A stretch of 64,000 nucleotides of DNA from Saccharicrinis sp050296935 (GTDB lineage Bacteria; Bacteroidota; Bacteroidia; Bacteroidales; Marinilabiliaceae), in contig JBNKRV010000248.1 in assembly GCA_050296935.1 (NCBI GenBank), positions 84,129-148,128 of the forward strand, written 5' to 3'. Position numbers and translations under genes: made by a program. The notes below the pieces were generated by a model. It searched no databases and had not been told where the DNA came from. It was given only the letters and a program-made list of their open reading frames with translations. This document shows, piece after piece, positions 1 through 7,540 of this stretch. Within the stretch, counting starts at the first letter, position 1, and each line of letters opens with the position of its first letter.

Positions 1-2
1 TC

Positions 3-338
3 GGTTTAATAGGACCCATGATAATACTATTATGGAAACCTTTCCGAAAACCAGTTCCGCTATTTATTATTTCGATATTAGTAGTAATCGGAGCCTGGCT
101 AAAGCGTTATATCATAGTAATTCCTACTATGGAACATCCATTTTTACCAATACAGAACTTACCACATGAATGGGTCGTGTATCAACCTACTATCATTGAA
201 ACAATGGTCACTTTAGGATCCATTATTATGGGAGTCATGATTATTTCTGTATTATCAAAATTATTCCCTGTAATACCCATATGGGAAATGGCTGAAGAAC
301 ATGATGACAAAGACGAAAAGAAAACTAAAATCATATAA
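3..338 (+). CDS. NrfD/PsrC-type membrane subunit, C-terminal part
   Basis: The gene runs in from beyond the left edge; 111 residues of its C-terminus are visible and the frame is open back to base 3. Three hydrophobic stretches, the phrase KRYIIVIPTMEHPFLP and an acidic tail resemble the end of NrfD/PsrC-type quinone-binding membrane subunits such as ActC or ActF of alternative complex III. It is followed 10 bases later by a membrane-anchored cytochrome c and then by the cbb3 oxidase genes, which fits a quinol-oxidising complex feeding that oxidase. The family call is good; which complex it belongs to cannot be settled without the upstream genes. Confidence 0.7.
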   Translation, partial: GLIGPMIILLWKPFRKPVPLFIISILVVIGAWLKRYIIVIPTMEHPFLPIQNLPHEWVVYQPTIIETMVTLGSIIMGVMIISVLSKLFPVIPIWEMAEEHDDKDEKKTKII

Positions 339-348
339 AAACAGTGCA

Positions 349-1275
349 ATGAGAAAATATGTATTAATAATATCCATATGTTTTTGTGCTGTTATAAATA
401 GTACAGCACAAAATGCCTGGCTGGTGCCACAGGATCAGAAAGAAAAACTGAGTACTGTAGAATTCACCGAAGCCATGGTAAAATCGGGTAGTGAGGTATT
501 CAATAAAAATTGTATTAGCTGCCATGGCACACCTGGAGAAAACAATCCATTACAGATGGTCCCTTCCCCTGGTGATCCTGCCGGAGAAAAATACCAATCG
601 AATACCGATGGTGAGTTATTCTACAAAATTAATGAAGGCAGGGTAACCATGCCATCGTTTAAAAGTGCTTTAAGCAAAGCTGACATCTGGAATGTAATTG
701 CTTATGTACGTACATTCAATCCTGACTATGTTCAGGAAGTTTCGGAGAAAATAGAAACAAATATTCCCGAAGGAACAGAACTGGCCATGGACATTAATTT
801 TAACAAGGATAAAAATGCGATTGAAGTTTTACTTACCGGTAAGTTAAATAATGATGTTACCCCTGTAGGTGGAGTTGAAGTTAAATTATTTGCCCAAAAG
901 TACTTTGGCAAACTCTCTATTGGAGAGGCTAAAGCAACAAATAAAAAAGGATTAGCCACATTCTCATGGAATAATGAAACACCAGGCGATACATTAGGCA
1001 ATGTTAATCTTATTGCTGTGTTAAACAACCCGGATGTATATGGCGATATCAAAGCTGAAAAAACATTACCAATTGGTTTGGAAAACAACCATCCGCCTTT
1101 AAATGAAAAAAGAGCGATGTGGAATGTGGTTCAAAAAGCACCCCTCTGGGTACTTATAGGATATACAGGCTCTGTGATTACAATATGGGCCTTCATTTTT
1201 TACGTTTTGTTTGCTGTTAAAAAAATATTTTCACTCGGCAACGAACCTATCAATGAAGACGAAAAGTTAATTTAA
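349..1275 (+). CDS. membrane-anchored monohaem cytochrome c
   Basis: The start at 349 gives an immediate signal peptide (MRKYVLIISICFCAVINSTA) and avoids overlap with the preceding gene; an upstream ATG at 301 would overlap it by 38 bases. The 308-residue protein has one haem c site (CISCH, residues 55-59) with a likely distal Met in GRVTMPSF, then a beta-rich region of about 110 residues (roughly 130-240) without a haem motif, then one membrane helix near the C-terminus and a short charged tail. Haem domain and beta domain should face the periplasm. Its place between an NrfD-type subunit and the cbb3 genes suggests an electron carrier between the two. Cytochrome identity is firm; the specific role is inference. 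Confidence 0.8.
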   Translation: MRKYVLIISICFCAVINSTAQNAWLVPQDQKEKLSTVEFTEAMVKSGSEVFNKNCISCHGTPGENNPLQMVPSPGDPAGEKYQSNTDGELFYKINEGRVTMPSFKSALSKADIWNVIAYVRTFNPDYVQEVSEKIETNIPEGTELAMDINFNKDKNAIEVLLTGKLNNDVTPVGGVEVKLFAQKYFGKLSIGEAKATNKKGLATFSWNNETPGDTLGNVNLIAVLNNPDVYGDIKAEKTLPIGLENNHPPLNEKRAMWNVVQKAPLWVLIGYTGSVITIWAFIFYVLFAVKKIFSLGNEPINEDEKLI

Positions 1276-1303
1276 TAACAATCCTGTATTTTGCACCTGA
1301 ATA

Positions 1304-1531
1304 ATGAACATACTATATTTATTAGTTGGCGTTAGTTTATTAGCAGCACTATTTTTTCTGGGGCTGTTTATTTGGGCTGTTAAATCAGGTCAGTATGAAG
1401 ATACTTATTCACCTTCAGTAAGAATTCTATTCGAGGATGACGAAGAGAACATGAACAATGCTGAAGGTGAAGATGCAGAGAAAGAAGAAATAAAGAAGGA
1501 CAATTTCATAAACAAGGATTCAGAAAAGTAA
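1304..1531 (+). CDS. ccoS: cbb3 oxidase maturation protein CcoS
   Basis: This 75-residue protein has a single N-terminal membrane helix followed by WAVKSGQYEDTYSPSVRILFEDD, the pattern of CcoS, which is needed for cofactor insertion into cbb3 oxidases. The C-terminal third is a long run of Glu, Asp and Lys that is probably disordered. It lies 28 bases after the cytochrome c gene and 81 bases before ccoNO. In many bacteria ccoS follows ccoI; here it sits apart from ccoI and in front of the structural genes. Confidence 0.88.
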   Translation: MNILYLLVGVSLLAALFFLGLFIWAVKSGQYEDTYSPSVRILFEDDEENMNNAEGEDAEKEEIKKDNFINKDSEK

Positions 1532-1612
1532 ATAATTACAAAGCCTCCTTCAGGTTTCATATTTCTCAATCAATAGTAAATAACAAATACGTGAATCTTA
1601 TTAGTATATATA

Positions 1613-3766
1613 ATGGAGATACAAAAATTTAAATACGATAATGCGATTGTCAGATGCTTTATAATAGCCACCATTGTTTGGGGAGCAGTTGCATTGATAG
1701 TAGGATTATTGGCAGCGCTTCAGCTGGCATTTCCGTGGTTTAATCTGGGACTTGAGTACACCTCATTCGGACGAGTCCGACCTATTCATACCAATGCAGT
1801 GATCTTTGCCTTCATTGGCAATGCCATGTTTGCGGGAATTTATTATTCTTTACAGCGGGTTTTAAAAGCCCGGTTATTTAACGACATCATAAGTAAAGTT
1901 CATTTCTGGAGTTGGCAGTTGATTATTGTTCTGGCCGCACTTACTCTGTTTATGGGAATTACTACAGGTAAAGAATATGCTGAATTAGAATGGCCTATTG
2001 ATATCCTGATTGCAATATCATGGGTATTATTTGGTTGGAACATGATAGGAACCATCATCAAACGCAGAGTGAAACATATATACGCTGCTGTTTGGTGGTA
2101 TCTGGCAACTTTTTTAGGTGTAGCCATCCTTCACATTGTTAATTCAATAGAAATCCCTGTTTCTCTTACCAAAAGTTACCCGATTTTTGCAGGAGCTCAG
2201 GATGCACTAGTTCAATGGTGGTATGGTCACAATGCTGTTGCCTTCTTTTTAACCACTCCATGGCTGGGATTAATGTATTACTATTTACCTAAAGCTTCAA
2301 ACCGGCCTATATATTCATACCAATTGTCGATTATTCACTTCTGGACTTTGATTTTTATATACATGTGGACTGGTCCTCACCACCTGCTGTATAATGCATT
2401 GCCTGATTGGCTGCAAGCATTGGGAGTTACATTTTCAGTAATGCTGATTGCTCCTTCGTGGGGAGGTATGATAAACGGACTATTAACTTTGAGAGGTGCA
2501 TGGGATCAGGTACGTGACCGGGCTGATCTGAAATTTATGGTAGTTGCCCTAATTGCCTATGGAATGGCTACTTTTGAGGGCCCCATGATGGCACTTAAAA
2601 CAGTAAACTCCATCAGTCACTTTACCGACTGGACCATCGCTCATACACATATTGGTGGTATGGGATGGAATAGTGGATTAATCTTTGGTATGTTTTATTG
2701 GTTGGTTCCACGTTTATTTAAGACTAAACTCTTTTCGTCTAAACTTGCCAATGCACACTTTTGGGTTGGAACACTCGGTATTTTAATGTTTGCTATTCCG
2801 TTATATTGGGCAGCCATTACTCAATGGTTAATGCTAAAAGAATATACTCCAACAGGATCACTGGCATATCCTAACTTTTTACAGACAACCATACAAATAT
2901 TACCATTGTATGCATTCAGAATTGTAGGAGGAGTATTATTCTTTGCTGGCTTTCTGATGTTCCTATATAATATTGTTAAAACTATTGCTGCAGGACAAAT
3001 GGTTGCAGATGAGGAAGCAGAAGCCCCTGCTCTTGTTAATACTAAAAAGAGAAATCTGGCTGGAGAAACGGTGCACCGATGGTTAGAAAGAAAAGGAGTA
3101 AGATTTTCGGTATTCGTATTTATCGCGGTATTTATTGGTGGTGCTGTTGAAATTATACCCTTGCTAAAAGTAGAATCTAATATTCCAAAGATAGCATCCG
3201 TTAAGCCCTACACTCCACTTGAATTAACAGGTAGAGATTTATATATATCAAACGGCTGTTACAACTGTCACTCACAGCAAATAAGACCTTTACGCTGGGA
3301 GACTGACCGTTATGGAGAATATTCAAAAATCGGAGAATTTGTGTATGACCACCCATTTCAATGGGGTTCCAGAAGAACAGGTCCTGATTTATCTCGTGCC
3401 GGTTACCTGGGTGATTTTACCATTGCAGGATCTACTACCTATAAAACGGCAGTTTGGCATTATAACCATTTCATGAAACCTCTTGAAATGAATCCACAAT
3501 CAATCATGCCGGCTTATCCATGGCTTGCTGAAAATGAGGTGGATTTAGATATGGTTCCTAAGAAGATACGGGCCATGCAAACATTAGGAGTTCCATATGC
3601 AGAAGGTTTTGATGAGAAAGCAGTTGAAGCATACAAAGTACAAGCAAACAAAATTGTTGAAGACTTAAAAGCTTCGGGTGTTGAGGTTAAACCTACAAAA
3701 GAAGTAATTGCTTTAATTGCGTACTTACATAAGTTAGGTAAAGATATTTCAGGTGTTGAAGATTAA
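1613..3766 (+). CDS. ccoNO: cbb3 cytochrome oxidase, fused subunits I and II
   Basis: At 717 residues this is CcoN (about 1-470, twelve or more membrane helices, haem-copper ligand His residues as in HTNAV, WWYGHNAVAF, TGPHHLLYN and HTHIGGMGWN) joined to CcoO (about 490-717, one membrane anchor then a haem c site CYNCH at 549-553). A hydrophilic linker rich in Glu and Ala (MVADEEAEAPAL) joins them. Fusion of the two subunits is frequent in Bacteroidetes, while they are separate in Proteobacteria. It forms the oxygen-reducing core with ccoP and ccoQ directly downstream. Confidence 0.95.
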   Translation: MEIQKFKYDNAIVRCFIIATIVWGAVALIVGLLAALQLAFPWFNLGLEYTSFGRVRPIHTNAVIFAFIGNAMFAGIYYSLQRVLKARLFNDIISKVHFWSWQLIIVLAALTLFMGITTGKEYAELEWPIDILIAISWVLFGWNMIGTIIKRRVKHIYAAVWWYLATFLGVAILHIVNSIEIPVSLTKSYPIFAGAQDALVQWWYGHNAVAFFLTTPWLGLMYYYLPKASNRPIYSYQLSIIHFWTLIFIYMWTGPHHLLYNALPDWLQALGVTFSVMLIAPSWGGMINGLLTLRGAWDQVRDRADLKFMVVALIAYGMATFEGPMMALKTVNSISHFTDWTIAHTHIGGMGWNSGLIFGMFYWLVPRLFKTKLFSSKLANAHFWVGTLGILMFAIPLYWAAITQWLMLKEYTPTGSLAYPNFLQTTIQILPLYAFRIVGGVLFFAGFLMFLYNIVKTIAAGQMVADEEAEAPALVNTKKRNLAGETVHRWLERKGVRFSVFVFIAVFIGGAVEIIPLLKVESNIPKIASVKPYTPLELTGRDLYISNGCYNCHSQQIRPLRWETDRYGEYSKIGEFVYDHPFQWGSRRTGPDLSRAGYLGDFTIAGSTTYKTAVWHYNHFMKPLEMNPQSIMPAYPWLAENEVDLDMVPKKIRAMQTLGVPYAEGFDEKAVEAYKVQANKIVEDLKASGVEVKPTKEVIALIAYLHKLGKDISGVED

Positions 3767-3775
3767 CAGGAAGCT

Positions 3776-3982
3776 ATGAACTTTGTAAGTGATGTTTTGA
3801 AGGATGTTAATGGTATTCAATGGTATTATATTATAGGGATAGCTATTTTTATCTCCTTATTTATAGTAGTATTATATCGTACCATAAAAACACCTAAAAA
3901 AGATTTAGTACATTATAAAAATGCCATTCTGGAGGATGACAATGAATCTGATGATGGTAAGCAAAATAATTCAAACGATTAA
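3776..3982 (+). CDS. ccoQ: cbb3 oxidase small subunit CcoQ
   Basis: This 68-residue protein has one membrane helix (about residues 17-36), then a basic patch with LYRTIKTPKKD and an acidic tail. Size, position between ccoNO and ccoP, and the short gaps (9 bases upstream, 2 downstream) identify it as the CcoQ-type subunit, which stabilises the cbb3 complex. Sequence conservation in this family is weak, so the call rests mainly on context. Confidence 0.8.
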   Translation: MNFVSDVLKDVNGIQWYYIIGIAIFISLFIVVLYRTIKTPKKDLVHYKNAILEDDNESDDGKQNNSND

Positions 3983-3984
3983 TT

Positions 3985-4569
3985 ATGAGTCAAGATAACA
4001 ATAAAGACCCGCAAGAATTCCACGACGACATTGAATCGCATGAATACGATGGAATTAAAGAACAGAATAATCCAGCTCCATTTTGGATAACCGCCCTATT
4101 TTTGGTTACTGTGGGATTTTCTCTGTTTTACCTTGTTCATTATTTTGGGTATCCGGGTAATGAGATGGATCAAGCCAGTGAGTATGCCAGGTCAGTAAAC
4201 GAATTTGAAGCTGAAAAGGCAGCAATGAAGGCCGCTAATCAAAGTAACATGCCTGAATTAAGCATTGCAGAAATGGCCGAAAAAGGCAAGGCTTTATTTG
4301 TAAAAAATGCATGTATGGCCTGCCATGGCGCTTCTGGTGAAGGAAATAATATCGGTCCGAATCTAACCGATAATTTCTGGATCAATGGATGTGCTGAAGC
4401 TGATTTGATGGGGGTTATTTCAAATGGTAGACCTACTAAGGGAATGACTCCTTATAAAAGCATGATGAGCGAAGAGGAAATTAAATACGTAGCAATTTAT
4501 ATTCTAAATGATCTGGTTGGATCTTCACCTGAAAATCCTAAAGCCCCTCAAGGAGAAGAATGTAAATAA
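3985..4569 (+). CDS. ccoP: cbb3 oxidase subunit III, single-haem CcoP
   Basis: The 194-residue protein has an N-terminal soluble stretch with HDDIESHEYDGIKEQNNP, one membrane helix (about 33-52), and one cytochrome c domain with CMACH at 110-114. The phrase DGI(K)E-x-NNPAPFW is the usual CcoP signature before the helix. Most CcoP proteins carry two haems and about 300 residues; this one has only one. It starts 2 bases after ccoQ. Confidence 0.92.
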   Translation: MSQDNNKDPQEFHDDIESHEYDGIKEQNNPAPFWITALFLVTVGFSLFYLVHYFGYPGNEMDQASEYARSVNEFEAEKAAMKAANQSNMPELSIAEMAEKGKALFVKNACMACHGASGEGNNIGPNLTDNFWINGCAEADLMGVISNGRPTKGMTPYKSMMSEEEIKYVAIYILNDLVGSSPENPKAPQGEECK

Positions 4570-4603
4570 CCATATTTTAATAGCCGGTTTATTTTAAATT
4601 TTA

Positions 4604-4639
4604 TCAATCCCTGACAGGAATCAACTTCCTGTCGGGGAT
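4604..4639 (+). promoter_or_regulatory. hairpin between ccoP and ccoG
   Basis: A 14-bp stem with a single G-T type pair (ATCCCTGACAGGAA at 4607-4620, TTCCTGTCGGGGAT at 4626-4639) encloses a 5-base loop. No run of T follows, so it is more likely an mRNA end-protecting or partial-termination element than a full terminator. It separates the structural genes from the maturation genes and could make the former more abundant. Confidence 0.55.
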
Positions 4640-4667
4640 ATAGTTTACATATCACATCAATAATTAA

Positions 4668-6026
4668 ATGCCAGAAGAAAGGGTAAAAACATTTCGTGAC
4701 CGTCCTGATAATATCGATGATAAAGGAAAACGGAAAAAGATTTTAGCAAGACAACCCAAAGGGAAATGGTACACCAGAAGATCTATTGTTGCCTATTTCC
4801 TTTTACTGTTCTTTGTACTCGCCCCAATCATAAAAATTGGAAATCATCCTTTTATGTTATTGGATGTCATCAATCGCAAATTCCATCTGTTTGGCATCAC
4901 TGTTTATTCTCAGGATACTGAAATCATGGCCATAATAATGGCTGTTACGGTCGTTTTCATAGTGCTTTTCACGGTTGTTTTTGGTCGATTCTGGTGTGGA
5001 TGGGCTTGTCCTCATACTGTATTCATGGAAATGGTTTACCGAAGAATCGAATACCTTTTTCACGGAAATTATAGAAATAAGGTTTATAGAGAGCTATCTC
5101 CTCTTAAAAAATCATTTAAGCATTTCATTTATATTCTGGTTACCTTATTCTTTACCAATGTGTTTATTATGTGGTTTACCGGATATAAGGGGCTGGCAAC
5201 TATATGGAGAGGATCGTTTTCTCAATATTGGCAAGTATATACAGCCATGTTTGTGGTAACTGCGGCCTATTATTACATATATTCTCAATTACGTGAAAAT
5301 GTATGTACCCTATTTTGCCCCTACGGACGGATGCAGGGCGTTTTACTAGATTCAAAATCCATAACTGTTGCTTACGATTATATAAGAGGAGAACCCCGAG
5401 GTTCACAAAAATTGGGTGATTGTATTAATTGTGGCGCCTGTATTTCGGTTTGTCCAACAGGTATTGATATAAAAAATGGTACTCAGTTAGAATGTGTAAA
5501 TTGCACCGCTTGTATTGATGAGTGCAATCTGGTAATGAAGAAAATTAAAAGACCGGAAAACTTAATTCGCTTTGCATCGGGTTATAGTCTGGAAACAGGA
5601 AAAAGCAGCATTAAAAACCTGCGAACTTACGCTTATTCCGGAGTGTTAATAATATTATTAACGGCATTGATCATTACCCTATCGCGACGCACTCCTATTG
5701 ATACTTCGCTATTAAGAATGCCGGGAACAATTTTTCAGGATACCGGAAATGATAGCATCTCTAATATTTATCAGCTAAATATTGTGAATAAAACAGAAAA
5801 GGATAAACTGATTCATATAAAAATATTAAAACCTGCCGGAGCAAGTTATTTTTTAGCTGAGGATCCTATTGTTCTTAAAGAAAACGGTAGTTTTGATGGT
5901 GTTATTGTTATCAAAGTTGCTAAAGAAAAGATTCGTCTGAAAAACACACCGGTAGAATTAGGATTTTACTTTGATGATCAGATTCATGATAGTGCAACCG
6001 CTAGTTTTATTGCTCCAAAAAAATGA
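4668..6026 (+). CDS. ccoG: cbb3 oxidase accessory ferredoxin protein CcoG
   Basis: The 452-residue protein carries several membrane helices, WCGWACPHTVFMEMVYRRIE, a second Cys motif CTLFCPYGRMQG, then two ferredoxin [4Fe-4S] motifs (CINCGACISVCPTGIDI and CVNCTACIDEC, about residues 252-290) and an Ig-like periplasmic C-terminal domain. This is the CcoG/FixG/RdxA layout; CcoG is reported to act as a copper reductase during cbb3 assembly. The gene follows the ccoP hairpin and precedes ccoH. Confidence 0.93.
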   Translation: MPEERVKTFRDRPDNIDDKGKRKKILARQPKGKWYTRRSIVAYFLLLFFVLAPIIKIGNHPFMLLDVINRKFHLFGITVYSQDTEIMAIIMAVTVVFIVLFTVVFGRFWCGWACPHTVFMEMVYRRIEYLFHGNYRNKVYRELSPLKKSFKHFIYILVTLFFTNVFIMWFTGYKGLATIWRGSFSQYWQVYTAMFVVTAAYYYIYSQLRENVCTLFCPYGRMQGVLLDSKSITVAYDYIRGEPRGSQKLGDCINCGACISVCPTGIDIKNGTQLECVNCTACIDECNLVMKKIKRPENLIRFASGYSLETGKSSIKNLRTYAYSGVLIILLTALIITLSRRTPIDTSLLRMPGTIFQDTGNDSISNIYQLNIVNKTEKDKLIHIKILKPAGASYFLAEDPIVLKENGSFDGVIVIKVAKEKIRLKNTPVELGFYFDDQIHDSATASFIAPKK

Positions 6027-6179
6027 ATAATGAAATTCATTTAATAAAGTTGATTTACACCAATGCCTGATATTTTAGACAAAAACATATAAAACCGGCA
6101 TGGCCAGAGCAAATTACCGGACACAGAAGTATGATTAAAATTTACATTGGTTATCAGAGTTTTACAAAATTATAAACAT

Positions 6180-6620
6180 ATGAAATTCACCTGGGGACAT
6201 GCCATCATTATATTTTTTGCGATCTTTTTAACATGGATTATTTCCTTTGTTATTTTTACGCTTGGAGAAAACAATGATTTAGTAGTAAAGGATTATTACA
6301 AACAAGGAGCTGAATACTCAAAACAGATGGAATTAAACAAACGTTCCGCAATGTATAAAGACAGTATTTTATTGATGAATACGGATAAGGGGGTTCAAAT
6401 CACCATTGCTCCTTTCTTAATGAAAAATACATCCGGTAAAAAAGTGTATTTCTATCGACCCTCCGGCAAGAAAAATGATATTACGTTTAAATTAACGGAG
6501 AATGAAAGTACTAGTCTATTAAGTAAGGACAAGTTGATTCCCGGAAGATATAAAGTGTCTGTTTCATGGATAATGGCAGAACAGAATTATTTGATTATGA
6601 AGGATTTTATGGTAAAATAA
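6180..6620 (+). CDS. ccoH: FixH/CcoH family assembly protein
   Basis: The start at 6180 (MKFTWGHAIIIFF) puts the membrane helix at the N-terminus as in the family; a TTG at 6147 is less likely. The 146-residue product has one helix, then the conserved NDLVVKDYYKQGAEYSKQ phrase and a small beta-sandwich outside the membrane. CcoH/FixH takes part in cbb3 assembly together with the ATPase CcoI. It ends 5 bases before the next gene. Confidence 0.88.
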   Translation: MKFTWGHAIIIFFAIFLTWIISFVIFTLGENNDLVVKDYYKQGAEYSKQMELNKRSAMYKDSILLMNTDKGVQITIAPFLMKNTSGKKVYFYRPSGKKNDITFKLTENESTSLLSKDKLIPGRYKVSVSWIMAEQNYLIMKDFMVK

Positions 6621-6625
6621 CACAT

Positions 6626-7384
6626 ATGGAAATTGTATTGTCAGGTTTTATTTTAGGATTAATGGGAAGCTTCCACTGTGCAGGGATGTGTGGTCCCATT
6701 GCAATAAGTCTACCTTTATATGGAAATCGTGTTATTACCAAAGTTGGTGGTGGAGTATTGTATAACTTAGGTCGAACTGTTACTTATGGATTCATGGGTG
6801 CTTTCTTTGGCTTTATAGGTCAGGGACTTTCTCTGGTTGGGTTTCAGCAATGGGTTTCCGTTATTATGGGTTCATTGATGATTATATCTGTATTACTTCC
6901 TTCTCTTTTTAAAAACATCAATGGAGGAAACATCCCCATAGCAGGGTGGGTTCGTAAAGGAATACAAAAACTGTTCGTAAAAAAATCTTTTGGTGGCCTT
7001 TTCTTTATTGGGTTGCTAAACGGATTACTTCCATGCGGATTGGTTTACATGGCTATTGCAGGTGCCATTGGAACAGGTGATGTAACCACAGGAACCATTT
7101 TCATGATTCTATTTGGATTGGGAACTTTACCTATCATGCTGGGCATCTCTATTGTAGGCAATCTGGTAAGTATGACTATCCGGAATAAAATAAACAGAGT
7201 TATACCTGTAATGGTAATAATCATTGGTTTCATATTCATTTTACGCGGTTTAAGCCTGGGAATCCCCTACCTTAGTCCACCTGAAAAAAAGCTTCATCCT
7301 CAAATGCATATGCAGCAAACCCAGGCTCACCCCAAAGCTGCTATTGAAAATTCATGTTGCCATACGGATGAAAACCCGGACTAA
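6626..7384 (+). CDS. SafE/DsbD-like membrane protein of the cbb3 locus
   Basis: The start at 6626 follows ccoH by 5 bases and gives 252 residues with about six membrane helices. Two conserved loops, GSFHCAGMCGPIAISLPLYG near the N-terminus and LLNGLLPCGLVYMAIAGA in the middle, are typical of the sulfite exporter TauE/SafE and UreH-like group. The C-terminus is rich in His and Met with CCH (HPQMHMQQTQAHPK), a likely metal-binding tail. Members regularly sit between ccoH and ccoI in Bacteroidetes, so copper or thiol handling for the oxidase is more likely than sulfite export. Confidence 0.82.
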   Translation: MEIVLSGFILGLMGSFHCAGMCGPIAISLPLYGNRVITKVGGGVLYNLGRTVTYGFMGAFFGFIGQGLSLVGFQQWVSVIMGSLMIISVLLPSLFKNINGGNIPIAGWVRKGIQKLFVKKSFGGLFFIGLLNGLLPCGLVYMAIAGAIGTGDVTTGTIFMILFGLGTLPIMLGISIVGNLVSMTIRNKINRVIPVMVIIIGFIFILRGLSLGIPYLSPPEKKLHPQMHMQQTQAHPKAAIENSCCHTDENPD

Positions 7385-7486
7385 TGATTGTACATATCTA
7401 TTAATTGAGTACTTCTTTTTACTCTGGCTATCCTGACTTTTTTATGCGGGAGATAAAAGAAAACCTATTCCAAAGTCCTGTTGCTC

Positions 7487-7521
7487 TTGATTTCAATTTA
7501 TTGATAATCTATATACTTTTG
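7487..7521 (+). promoter_or_regulatory. possible promoter for ccoI
   Basis: The box TACTTTTG at 7514-7521 matches the Bacteroidetes -7 consensus TAnnTTTG, with a TTG at 7487 as a candidate -33 element; the spacing of 24 bases is a little long. The start codon of ccoI lies 20 bases downstream, and 156 bases separate ccoI from the preceding gene, which leaves room for its own promoter. Confidence 0.35.
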
Positions 7522-7540
7522 TCTTTATACTTGACTAAAA

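Noticed and set aside
732..1088. 118-residue frame on the minus strand
   Set aside because: It lies wholly opposite the cytochrome c gene and has no family features; it is a shadow of the coding strand.
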